Position numbers and translations under genes: made by a program. DNA of 64,000 nt from Macrotrachela quadricornifera (taxonomy: Eukaryota > Rotifera > Eurotatoria > Philodinida > Philodinidae): NCBI GenBank assembly GCA_022393335.1, contig JAJEKB010001426.1:1304303-1368302 (forward strand). Direction: 5' to 3'. Under the pieces are notes generated by a model. The model had not been told where the DNA came from and did not search any database. It was given only the letters and a program-made list of their open reading frames with translations. Numbering within the stretch: position 1 is the stretch's first letter; the number at the start of each line of letters is the position of its first letter. Below are positions 1 to 11,236 of this stretch, piece after piece.

Positions 1-211
1 TAGACGAATTAATGCATAATTCTCTATTTTTCTCTTACTTTACAGTGCTCACGATTACATAAAAATCACATGTTCAAGCAAAAAAACATCGTTTTAATAA
101 AACCAGTGTAATATATTTTAGATATCAATGTTTACACGAGAATTAAATTTGATACGTTAGCATCATGTTGTACGTAATGAAACGTGTGCGAATTCATTCT
201 CGTAAATTTCT

Positions 212-809
212 TTAACACATTTAGCACGATGTGAGCCACCGGGGGCTCACAGTATAATTAATATTGTAATCTCTAAATAGATTTTATTTAAAAAAACAGC
301 ATTTACCATAAGATGCAGCGTGAAAAACTCTACAATCTCCTTGGTAAAGATTATTTTAATTGTGTAATTTTTGTTTTCAAAGAAAGTAAAACTCTGTGTG
401 GCTAGTTTTCGATGTTGCGAGACGATCATTTTTTCCTACACAAATGTAAAATTTAATTTTTCTTATTTCATCTTTTTATCATCTAATATGATTCCGTAAG
501 AAGAAACAAAACATACTACAAGATGCAGCGTGAAATGCTCTACAATCTACGTCGTAAAGCTTATTTCGATTGTACATCTTTTGTTTTCATGAAAAGCAAA
601 ATTCTGTGCGATCAATTTTTTTCAACCTCAATAATTGGTCGCACGCAGTTTTGATTTTTTTTAAAACAAAAGGTATACAATCGGAATAAGCTTTACGATG
701 TAGATTGTACAGCGTTTTACGCCGCATCTTGTGCTATATTTTGTTTTCTAATAAAACGAATTTAGAAATGTTAATTTCTATGAAAATTGAATCGTGCTGA
801 ATGTGTTAA
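212..809. mobile_element. piggyBac-like MITE with internal hairpin
   Basis: The element has 19-bp terminal inverted repeats, TTAACACATTTAGCACGAT at 212-230 and its reverse complement (one mismatch) at 791-809. Both outermost four bases are TTAA, the target and duplication of piggyBac-superfamily transposons. It has no coding capacity. Inside are three copies of a ~90-bp unit containing AGATGCAGCGTG: two direct (about 290-385 and 503-588) and one inverted (about 664-747). The second and third form a hairpin with a ~75-nt loop. The repeats differ from those of the piggyBac at 53.67-56.72 kb, so that copy is not its obvious mobiliser. Confidence 0.75.
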
Positions 810-1148
810 CTAAAGCATCTACTAATGAACTAATATCTTTCGTATGCTAACAATCAAATGAATTTCAACTAAAACTATCAGATGAATTAATATTATACTA
901 GTAACTCTGAATGAGAATACATGTTGTTTATAGAATTATCCATTATTCTACGACATACAGCTGTAAAACCCCTTCATATCTTCGACAGAAAAGACTGGTT
1001 TATCTTTGAACCCAAAAATTCTAATCAGCACTAACTATTTTTCTAATGATACACGCTAGTTCACAATATACTAAGCTAAGTTATTAGACATATTATAACA
1101 GTATAATATAATACAAAAACACTAATAATAGTGATAAACGTATACCAG
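810..1148. other. Intergenic, possible ancient dispersed repeat
   Basis: No gene is seen. Bases 913-1070 resemble 9991-10140 in the same orientation: a shared ACATGTTGTTT start, a CTTCGA segment and a CTAATGATA segment in the same order. Both copies are strongly diverged. Confidence 0.3.
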
Positions 1149-1304
1149 AGCATAGGAAGCCTTGAAAACCAAATTATCAAACAACGAACAAAGCCAAATG
1201 CCATTCGAACTTATGAAAGCGAATCTGATGAAGACGACCAAAGTGAAAGCGACAATACAAATTCCGGAGAACCAACACCGACTTCCAAAACCGTCAATCA
1301 ATAG
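1149..1304 (+). pseudogene. Possible orphan 3'-terminal exon, acidic Ser-rich tail
   Basis: An open frame follows an acceptor-like CCAG at 1145-1148 and ends at TAG 1302-1304. The 51 residues are biased towards Ser, Glu, Asp and Asn, including YESESDEDDQSESDN, and codon use looks coding. No ATG and no partner exon were found, so it is probably the last exon of a broken gene. The family is not recognised. Confidence 0.3.
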
Positions 1305-2102
1305 CCACAAAAACAAGAAAAATTAAATCTTACACCATCTGTAACTTGAATTAATTTTTTATAAATACCGAACAAACTTTTTATATTCTCTCTGTGATCA
1401 AACACATTCACTAATAAAAAAGAAGCATCACAAATTCAACGTGCATCCACATTAGTTCAGTTTTTCAAACTTTCTAAACACACTCGAAATATTTTCCATT
1501 CCTTTCATCAAATGCAAACGTCAACCAATTAAAACCGTCTGATGAGACCCTTTAGCAAAGTGGAAATCGTGATCATGGTGTGCTTCTTTTAACTCACCAT
1601 TGCCCTTACCCTCAAAATTTGACCGAAACAAAGTTGTAGACACAATTTGAAAGAAATATTAATAGATCGACTCTGTTTTTGTATTGTATTCTCCGCAAGA
1701 AATTCTCGAGGGCCGACAGTTAAACTATTTTTTATGCTGCTGAGTTATAAGATCAAAAGTTCCTGACTGTGTTTAGGACTCTCGAGATTATTCAGGTGGT
1801 CAAGTATTTTATCTGTGAGTTATCGAAGATTTTTTGAGTCCACACAGCCTAAAATTGCGAATTTAGAAAAGACAAACGATTTTGACGTGATTGTCATCGA
1901 CGAACTGTTTACTCGAAAAAGCTAATGTTTTTACTAACGTGAGGTATTATTAAGGTATTTCAATGAAGAAAGTTCAAAGCTTTATCATGCGCTACTTATC
2001 AGATATACAATCATGAAAATTACTGGAATAGATATTTTGCTCTTTAAATAGAATATCTGCAGAAGGCCAAATACACATTCATTTCACTTGATATTTGTTT
2101 AG
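1305..2102. other. Intergenic with weak coding traces
   Basis: No complete gene. A short plus-strand frame around 1820-1930 contains KTNDFDVIVIDELFTRKS before a stop and could be a decayed exon of the gene that supplied the exon at 2103-2231. The word ACCCTCAAAATT near 1610 recurs at 2594. Confidence 0.25.
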
Positions 2103-2231
2103 ATAACAGGATCACCTACCAACCGTGAATATCCATACAAAGTTTCGGCTGAATTCGTTGAGCTGTTCTTGGGATATAGTCGTGACAATGAACGAGTTTT
2201 TGGTGATCGTGGATTTATGGACTTCTCGTAA
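2103..2231 (+). pseudogene. Orphan 3'-terminal exon, unknown family
   Basis: After an acceptor (TTTAG or AACAG, 2099-2109) a frame runs to TAA at 2229-2231. It reads about 40 residues including EYPYKVSAEFVELFLGYS and ends GDRGFMDFS. The amino-acid mix is protein-like and unlike the surrounding AT-rich noise. No upstream exon or start codon could be joined with confidence, so the exon is probably stranded. The family is not recognised. Confidence 0.4.
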
Positions 2232-3171
2232 AAATGTAATAAAAAAGTTACTGTTTCAATATTTTTTACGTGATTTGTGCCAAACATTATCAAACAGTTA
2301 CCTGTACCACATATATGAAAGTGAACAGCAGTGGAAATGGTCGATTAATCATCTCTTACGGTATTGAGTTGTAGCTTATGTGCAATGACTCATAAGTTCA
2401 AGTAAATTTAATATTTTTATTATAGCATTGACCTATGAAGAATTTTGAATGTGACAGAATACTAAAATAAAGAACAGCTGTAAGACGAATTTTATTCATT
2501 GTGATGAATAACTGATGAAACAGAATAATATAAAACCAACGAGTCTAAAAACTAAACAAGAAAATGTATTGTGAAGAAAAAAACAGTTTACTCACCCTCA
2601 AAATTAAGTTGCGATATCTTCTAGGCAGAGTCTAATGAGACCAAAAAATATTTTACCCATTAGTACTCAATCTTTGATAAGAACAGTGTATAATTCTCTT
2701 TCTATGTTATTGCAAAAGAAAGAAGAAAATCTTTTGTATATTATCTAAAGTAATCTCAGAATCTAATGAAAAATAAAACTTTTTATTTTATGGAGACAGC
2801 ATCATAAAATCGATTATAATCGAAACATTTTTTTGACTGAGTATATATATCCTACTATTGTAGTAAAAATGTGAATAAAATCATAAATGCGGTTATTCGT
2901 GATATTCATCCTTTAACTTACCGTTGTGTTTGATACTTTTGATTTGCGTTTCTTTAAAATGACATGTGACTGCTTATCTCAAGATTTCTTTTACATTGTT
3001 CTCGTCGCATCCCTACCGTTACATAGAATAACAAGAAATTACACCATCACACGAAATTCGATGACACATCATACACAATAGAATATTTAAAAGATAATGC
3101 AGAATCTGAAAGAGCACACATTTCACTGAAACATTTACATTTTACACACAACAACATCAATCTTTACATTG
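2232..3171. other. Intergenic, AT-rich
   Basis: No gene seen. CTCACCCTCAA at 2591-2601 is one of several TGAGGG-type words in the window (see findings). Confidence 0.4.
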
Positions 3172-3312
3172 ATGAAACTTAGCCTGCATACATTACCCGC
3201 CGAATTGACTTATCGCATTCTCGATAACCTCGAACCAGAACAAATTTTCTGTTCATGCCAAAATGTTTGCAAAAGGTTAAATGATATTCTATATACGTAT
3301 CATCCATATCAG
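3172..3312 (+). CDS. F-box protein, first exon only
   Basis: ATG at 3172 opens a 47-codon exon with an F-box near its N-terminus: LPAELTYRILDNLEPEQIF, then the typical Cys/Val/Cys-Lys-Arg-Leu helix (about residues 6-40). F-box proteins recruit substrates to SCF ubiquitin ligases through Skp1. The exon ends CATCCATATCAG before GTAATT, a good phase-0 donor. The expected second exon with LRR-like sequence was not found. A TGAGGG tract lies 31 bp into the putative intron (3343-3365). This may be an orphan exon; the intact relative is the gene at 11.2-13.0 kb. Confidence 0.5.
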
Positions 3313-3687
3313 GTAATTCTAGGTTTTATTATAAAGTCATACTTGAGGGTGAGGGTGAGGGTGTGCTTGAGCGGGACTAGGTGAGATTTAGCGGAAATAT
3401 GCGGAGTGATGGAAGACCAGATAGGACTAGGTAGCAGCAGGTGACAATCGAGTCGGTTAGAACAAGTTGTTGTGTTTTTTTATTTTAAAATTCAATTTGA
3501 AGTGAAAATGACCCTAGACTCAGAAATACCGAGAAACATCCGACAACTGGTGATGAATTGTTCTTTCTCTTTCACCTAATTAAAACGAATTTGAAATACT
3601 TTTCAAAATATATATCGGTTAGTTTTGCACTAAAAACATGTATTTCACATCAGTTACCATTATGAAAATCTTTAATAGCAACTTATC
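3313..3687. other. Putative intron or intergenic with TGAGGG tract
   Basis: Holds TTGAGGGTGAGGGTGAGGG at 3343-3361, followed by a G-rich stretch to about 3440. No coding frame seen. Confidence 0.4.
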
Positions 3688-4023
3688 AGCATTCACCAGA
3701 ATTTGGGTTTCCTTGTCATTGCTGCAAACACACTAGATTTCAACAATGATTTTTTCACTGCTATAGCATGGGAGCAACTTACGAGAGAAGATGACCAAGT
3801 GTTCACTCGCTTTTGACGTGACATTTGGTGGCCTTCGCTTGTTAGTATGGTTTATGATCATTACAAAGTCAGCAAGTAATCTTTCTTACATGGCTTGGAC
3901 AACACTAGATGTTGTCTGTACGATGCATGGATAAAAACTGTGGCTGAGAACTCATTCTTTCATGAAAACAATGTAGAAGCATACATTGATCGACGTCGAC
4001 AATCTTTAATCAAAGCCTTTTAA
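3688..4023 (+). pseudogene. Coding exon with two in-frame stops, unknown family
   Basis: One frame of 112 codons runs from 3688 to TAA 4021-4023 and reads like protein throughout (LGFLVIAANTLDF, AIAWEQLTREDDQVF, WIKTVAENSFFHENN, AYIDRRRQSLIKAF). It is interrupted by TGA at 3814-3816 and TAA at 3877-3879. Frame is kept across both stops with no indel, so the exon looks recently inactivated. No start codon is seen. The family is not recognised. Confidence 0.55.
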
Positions 4024-5239
4024 ATAAAACCAAAACTCTTGTAAACTAGAACTTCTTTTCAAAAATAACACCGAGGATAGGACAATTACTGTAACTTCCT
4101 AAACAAATATTAACTGTAACTTCTCTCACTCACTAATTTATTTATCTCAAAAGAATTAACCATAAAACAATTACACTTCATCCAAAGTCTACTGAATCAA
4201 TCGATTGTTATTGCTTCTTTTTTAATTAACAGAAGTTATGTTCTGACTCATATTCCAATTTTCACTTACGATGGATACTCAAGTTTTAGTAAGATTTCAA
4301 AAGACTGTTACGAATTCTTCGAATATTCAAAGAACTGTAAATATTCCAAAATCTCCTAAGCATTTATAGAAATACCATCAACTCTTGTGTGAGGGTGTGG
4401 CAGTTCCATATCACTTCTGCAAGCGGGAACCGGTGCGTCAATTCCAATTCCTCTGAGAGGAATTGATATCTAACTTACCCGAATCAGAACTGGAACTAGT
4501 CATCAGCTCACATGAATAGAAAGTGGAGCTGGGCACCCACTCTTCGTCACACTTTATTATAGTTTATGAGCTGGTACTGGCATATGTGTTGATTCACATA
4601 ACATTGGTAATAGGATAAAATTAAGCATGTTTTTATAGCGATATCATTAGTTGGTTAGTACTGCTCAGCCAGAACCGAAAGTTCGAACAGAGTTACTCTG
4701 CATTTGTTTGTTTCTCGTCCAAAACGCAGTAATACATGACAAAAGAAAGACAATTAATCCAACCCTACTCATGTAGCGCGCAACAAGTGACTTATGAAGC
4801 TAGGCTTTTCCACCAACTTGAGTCGTGTTGACTGAACTCCGGCATGAGCTTCTCTATCGAATTGAGTGTAGCTATGGAGGGCTTCTCACTTCCGACTAGA
4901 GAATCCAGCCATATTGAGTCTACCCGCTGTTAGGCACCAGATTGCACTATTCCTTTGTACCATGACTACATGTTCCAGTGGTTATGAATTGGTACAGTAT
5001 TTCTATCTCCCATGGTCGTTAGTGCAGATATTTTATCTCTACTATTCTACAGTATTTCCAATGTTAGTTGTTACAGTTGTTATATTGAAAGATTTCAAGC
5101 TATTTAACAGCCCTGTTGAATATACAACGAGCTGGACGGGAATACCATCTCACATGAATCAGAACTGGAGTTGGTGATCAGCTCACCAGCTTGAACTGTC
5201 ATACCCATATTTTCCAAAGATTCATCAAACAACCTCCCA
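4024..5239. other. Intergenic with short dispersed repeats
   Basis: No gene recognised; no NACHT or other N-terminal domain was found that could belong to the LRR array downstream. A ~31-bp imperfect repeat beginning GAATCAGAACTGGA occurs at 4481 and 5157. A small palindrome (AATTCCTCTGAGAGGAATT) lies at 4446-4464. Confidence 0.35.
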
Positions 5240-5355
5240 CAAATAATGTTACGATCGATCGAATATAACATTCTGGTGATGCATTACGAGATCCGACGAC
5301 ACTACCCATACTTTATTCATTTCTCTCATATTCATTTTCTTCTCTACATATATAG
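5240..5355 (+). pseudogene. Decayed first unit of the LRR exon array
   Basis: Bases 5270-5355 align loosely with the 3' part of an LRR exon (TGATGCATTACGA) and closely with the pyrimidine-rich intron (TCATATTCATTTTCTTCTC ... TATAG) of the repeats that follow. The exon part no longer reads as LRR. Confidence 0.5.
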
Positions 5356-7808
5356 GCACTCACCACACTGTACCTTAAATATAGTAAAATGGGACCTGCT
5401 GGCGTACAACATCTTGCTGATGCCTTACGACATAATACAGTGATTCTTATCCTATTTAAATCTCTGTCATATTCATCTTCTTCTCTCTATATAGACACTC
5501 ACCACACTGCACCTTTACAGTAGTGAAATCGGAGATGCTGGTGCACAACATCTTGCTGATGCCTTACGGCATAACACAGTGATCCTCATCCTACTTACAT
5601 CTTTCATATAATCATCTTCTTCTCTACATACAGACGCTCACCACGCTGATCCTTAACTACAACGAAATTGGAGCTACCGGTGCCCAACATCTTGCTGATG
5701 CCTTACCGCATAACACAGTGATTTTCATCCTGCTTACATCTCTCTCATGTTCATCTTTTTTCTCTACTTATAGACACTCACTACACTGGACCTTACTATC
5801 AATAAAATCGGAGATGCTGGTGCACAACATCTTGCTGATGCTTTACGGCATAACACAGTGATTCTCATCCTAAATACATCTCTTTCATGTTCAGCTTTTT
5901 TCTCTACCTATAGACGCTCACTACACTGCGCCTTTACCTGAATCAAATCGGAGCTGCAGGTGCAAAACATCTTGCTGATGCCTTACAGCATAACACAGTG
6001 ATTCTCATCTTGTTTACATCTCTCTCATATTCATCTTCTTCTCTATATACAGACACTCACCACACTGAAACTTGATGATAATCCAATCGGAGCTGCTGGT
6101 ATACAACATCTTGCTGATGCCTTAAGACATAACATAGTAATTCTCATCTTATTTACATATCTCTCATATTCATCTTCTTCTCTACATATAGACGCTCACA
6201 ATGCTGAACTTTAAATTTAATGAAATCGGAGATGCCAGTGTACAACATCTTGCTGATTCCTTACGACATAACACAGTGATTCTCATCCTAAATACATCTC
6301 TCTCATATTCATCTTCTTCTCCACATATAGACACTGACCACACTGAACCTTGATCACAATGATATCGCGGCTGCTGGTGCACAACATCTTGCTGATTCCT
6401 TGCGACATAACAAAGTGATTCTCATCCTATTTACATATCTCTCAAATTCAACTTCTTGTCTACATACAGACACTCATCGCACTACATCTTTATGCCAATA
6501 AAATCGGAGATGCTGGTACACAATATCTTGCTGATGCCTTACGGCATAACACAGTGATTCTCATTCTACTAACTTCTCTCTCATATTCATCTCCTTCTCT
6601 ACATATAGACACTCACCACACTGGTCCTTGAATGTAATCGAATCGGAGCTGCGGGTGCACAATATCTTGCTGATGCTTTACGGCATAACACAGTGATTCT
6701 CATTCTATTTACTTCTCTCTCATGTTCATTTTCTTCTCTACATATATAGGCACTCACCACACTAAACCTCGATCGCAATGAAATCAGAGCTGCTGGTGCA
6801 CAATATCTTGCTGATTCTTTACAGCATAACACAGTGATTCTCATCCTAAATACATCTCTCTCATATTCATCTTTTTCTCTACATATAGACACTCACTACT
6901 TTGAACCTTGATCAGAATCAAATCGGAGCTGCTGGTGCACGACATCTTGCTAATGCCTTACGGCATAACACAGTGATTATCATCTTATTCACATCTCATA
7001 CTCACTTTCTTCTCTATATATAGACACTGACTACACTGAACCTTGATCGAAATGAAATGGGAGCTGCCGGTGCACAACATCTTGCTAATGCCATACGACA
7101 TAACATAGTGATTCTCGTCCTATTTACATCTCTCACATACTCATCTTCTTCTCTACATGTAGGCGCTCACCACACTGCACTTTATGGTCAATGAAATCGG
7201 AGATGCTGGTGCACAATATCTTGCGGATTCCTTACGGCATAACACAGTGATTCTCATCCTATTTACATCTCTGTCATATTTATCTTCTTTTCTACATATA
7301 GGCACTCACCACACTGAACCTTTACTATAATAAAATTAGAGATGCTGGTGCACAACATCTTGCTGACGCCTTACTACATAACACAGTGATTCTCATCTTA
7401 TTTACATCTCTCGTATACTCATCTTCTTATCTACATATAGACACTCACCACACTGAATCTTGAAAGCAACGAAATCAGTGATGCTAGTGCCCAACATCTT
7501 GCAGATGTCTTACGGCATAATACAGTGATTCGCATCTTATTTACATCTCTCATATACTCATATTTTTTTCTACATATAGACGCTTACCACACTGAACCTT
7601 AATAGCAATAGAATCGGAGATGCTAGTGCACAACATCTTGCTGATGCTTTACTATATAATACGGTGACTCTCTTCTTATTTACATCTGTCTCATGTTCAT
7701 CTTCTTGTCTATATGTAGACACTCATCAAATTGAAGTTAGCAATGTATACGATTTCTTGGAGGGTTAAAAAACAACTGAAAGAACAGGATGATAGATTAC
7801 AGTTGTAA
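5356..7808 (+). CDS. LRR protein encoded by tandem one-repeat exons (3' part of gene)
   Basis: Seventeen exons of exactly 84 nt, starting at 5356, 5495, 5634, 5774, 5914, 6053, 6192, 6331, 6470, 6609, 6750, 6889, 7024, 7163, 7302, 7441 and 7580, are followed by a terminal exon 7719-7808. Each 84-nt exon encodes one 28-residue ribonuclease-inhibitor-type LRR, about TLTTLNLDHNEIGAAGAQHL followed by ADALRHNT. All introns are phase 0, GT-AG and mostly 55 nt, starting GTGATTCTCATC and ending CTACATATAG. No exon has a stop. The terminal exon carries a diverged tail and TAA (7806-7808); a poly(A) signal AATAAA lies at 7836-7841. LRRs of this type occur in NLRC3/NOD3-like proteins, but no NACHT domain or start codon was found upstream, so the 5' end is missing or unrecognised. 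Function beyond protein binding is unknown. Confidence 0.85.
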
Positions 7809-7841
7809 TTGTTAATGACAGTTTTGTCGTTCGGTAATAAA

Positions 7842-10800
7842 TACGTACACACCGTTTTTTTCTCTTGTTTGTATCGAAGCACGCACACGACCAGTGACAT
7901 ACCGAAACAGAATGGCACCAGAATGATACACTGAAGAGAAATCCATAGATCGCATAGGTCAGATGAGCTCGAGATCCTGTTAAGTTACGATCATGTGCGA
8001 ATCTTGAACTGTAAGGTAAGGTCTGTAGGGAACATGAGCTGAAAAAGATTATTAATTATGATAGAACAGCATCTAACTGCATAGTGTTCAATTATGATAC
8101 TGTTGTTTAGTAATGGATCGCTGGTGTGATACATGCATTGTTTATTACTATGCTATCGTAATCGAACTGTCTCATTGACTCCTTCTGTCTCAGTAATGAA
8201 ATTAGTACAAGGTTGCAATTGTTTGATCATTTACTGATAAGAAATGTTGATTCTTTGCATTAATGAGAGCTTTATTGTAGTAAATTCGCGCTAGCACTTT
8301 ATTATAATAGAATTAGTACAATGAGGAACAGGGAAAAGATTTATTTATTTGTTTACTTATCTGTGTTGAAGTTATTTTATATAATTATTTGATTCTATGA
8401 TCATAGTATTGTAGATACACTAAAATAATAATGATTTTTTCCATAGGTTCACATGTGAAATTTACTCGGTTTACGGAAATAGTCTATTTCAAAAAAAGAA
8501 CATATATGAATAGTATCATGCTAAATACTAATTAATTAATTGAGACGTGTGCGTGTGTGTGAATATTTGTCTAGAGATTTGTTTTTCTGTTTTCGGCAAA
8601 AATGCATATAAATTTTATTTAAGAAATTTTTCGCTAGAAAAATCATCGAACTTGCTGAGATGTCTCTCTCTCAAGAGATATTTATAGAATCTGACTTGTA
8701 ATGATTTCCACTTTGTCAATATGGAAATGACCTTTTGATTAGTTGATTCAGTTGGAAATTTTTGTTTCAGCATATTCCGACTTTTGCAAATGTTGTCAGA
8801 AAGTTTCAGAGATATAACATGTACTAAATTGACAATATGATGATGTAATCTTCTTGCCATCGTATGCTTCGCCAACCATTTATATCTCATTGAACTCAAT
8901 TGTGCTTTCTACCTGGTAATATGGACATTAGGAACTATCTTACTCACTCGAAAAATGTTTTTCAAACCATTTAGCGGTAGAAATGTAGCATTTTTGACTA
9001 TGAGATATGAGCTATTCTCGATGAGAATAGTATTTGATGTATACATTTGTCTTATTAAATTGAATTGATCTCGACCTGGTGTATATGGTGGACGTTTCTC
9101 ATTAAATATATATATGCAGCCAAAATTTCAAGCCAACAGCTTGTAATATTGAAGTATTTTAAGGAGTAAGAAACTTTTGGCCAGCAGTATATTATACATA
9201 TACATGATTTAATAGTCATTTCCAATTATTTAGATAAAATCATTGCTATAGGTGGGATTATTTCATTAGTAGAACTTTACACGAATAGCAATAAAGACAA
9301 AAAGAAACAACAAACAATCTGTAATTAATCGTTCATATTTTTTTCTTGTTATATATTGTGCATATACATTGAAGGATTTGATAAAAAACCAGAATTTTTC
9401 GTGAAGACTTCCTATTAAGAGAGGGTCCGTGAGAAGACTACCCAATATGATAAACATGGGCATATGGCAAAATTTAAAAACACGATCTAGTTTCATATGA
9501 TGAAAGATCATGTTTGAAAACCTACAAAACCAAAATTTTAGCTCATTTCCATTAATTCTTGAAGAGTTATAAAGATAACATTGTAATGTGCTCGCATGGT
9601 ACAGAGCCAAAATATTGAAATTTTCATTTTGGTGGTATTTCATCAATTTCTCCTCCAAAACTTAAACGTAATTTTTATTGTAATATCTCAAAAGATAGAG
9701 AATTTTTTGTTCTATCAAATGGTGTATAAAGATATTTTCTTCACACCTTCTCAAGTGCGCTGAGCCTCGATTTATTGAGTAGACGACTACTCAAAAATTG
9801 AGTTCAACCCCGGTATTTTACGTAAAAGTTTACCAAGAATGACTTGTCCCATTTGTTTGACTCCAGATTCTGAAAGAGCATCAAAAACTGCACCGATCTA
9901 TATATGTTTAAGAGTTTTTCTACAAACTTTTTTTTTCTCAAAAAATTGATCTGGAGTCTCTCTCAGGATCCAGCCAAAACCCTTGAGGAAGAGTACATGT
10001 TGTTTGTTATAATGAACCCACATGTCAAGCAAGTTTATACCTTCGATAATGAACATTGATTTGTCTTAGCATTCTAGGATCTTAATCAGTATTGCTTACT
10101 TAACTAATGATATAAACTTGTACTGGATTGGAAGATTTTACTAAAGATATTGTATATATTAGTACAGTGGTACAGCTTGAAAGATCTTGGAAATCAAACC
10201 CTTTGAGGGCATTTAATAGTTCATTGAAGTCTATCATTTAGACATATGCTCGATTCAAAAGTGAGGAGATAGTTGGAGATGTTCCTTCGTAAACGTAATT
10301 CTGCTTGAACAACTCTTAATTAGTCTCGATCATAGTTAATTTTAATTAAAAATAGAAATGAACGGCTAGTCGTTCGTCGGCGCCACTCGCGATTAGCCGC
10401 TCCCCTGTGCATCCTTACTCCTTCATTCTTTGTAGCTTTGTCTATACAATCTATCTCGTTTATTCTCGCGATTCTCCAATTTTCCTGTGCGATCGGTGTA
10501 GATATATTAGTTGTACAACGTTATTTACGTAACCCATTAATAGACTTCTGAGTACTTAAATATTCAGCCTGAAACTAATGTAATTGATGAAAAACTCGGC
10601 ATCGGCAATTTATCATTAGTTGGAATTTACGCCTGAAAAAGTGTTAGTAGAAAAGAGCATAAGCTCGCGAAATTCTGATTCGTTGCATTTTCAACCTAAT
10701 AGAATCTCAAATGTCCTAAACCTAATATTGAAAATCTATGATTGAGTGAATTTTTCAACTCCAACACTTTTATTGATTAAAAGCGCAACATCAAAAATCT

Positions 10801-11236
10801 TTAATGGGATTGGCTTCTCACTTAAAAAACTCTGACTGATGAAGAAAGTGAGCTCGAAAATATTCGACTCTATGAAACCTAGAGCCAAGAACTGTACTTG
10901 GTTCAAAGTGCGACATCAAAAAGTTTTAATTGAGTCATTCTCCATGTTGCGAAAATCAGTTTTGTAATCTCGTGCTTATTTAACATGCGCACTAGGACCT
11001 GGCACAAGCACACAAACGTATTTCAATTTTTTTCCATATCACTCTCGCTTCAGTCGAGGGAATAAGATCTAAATAAACTTTTAACTCAGAACAGATCGGA
11101 CAAGCAGTATACGAAGCTAAGAAAAGTTTCATCCCCTCTAGTACTCTACATTTTTTAGAGAATAGTCGTCTATCCTTTCCTTATCTATCTCATCGATTCT
11201 AGTTTATCAATAGACTCGTTTATTCTTTAATTACAA
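7842..11236. other. Long intergenic region
   Basis: No supported gene. Two minus-strand open frames (8615-8899, 94 codons; 9266-9658, 130 codons) have no recognisable domain and sit in AT-rich sequence; I regard them as probably non-coding. Bases 10363-10400 hold a GC-richer word, AACGGCTAGTCGTTCGTCGG, that recurs inverted near 23478-23498. Bases 9991-10140 resemble 913-1070. Confidence 0.4.

Noticed and set aside
1541..1575. CTGATGAGACCC...GTGGAAATCG looks like a hammerhead core
   Set aside because: The stem II pairing needs a bulge and the GAAA junction is out of register; no stem III or cleavage dinucleotide fits.
5356..7718. CRISPR-like array because of regular spacing
   Set aside because: The spacing is regular but both parts of each unit are repeats, and the 84-nt part encodes LRRs with splice sites.
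5246..7918. Minus-strand open frames over the LRR array
   Set aside because: They are the complement of the repeated exon-intron units and share their periodicity.
9266..9658. 130-codon minus-strand frame
   Set aside because: No domain, no splice context, AT-rich composition; chance frame or old repeat more likely.
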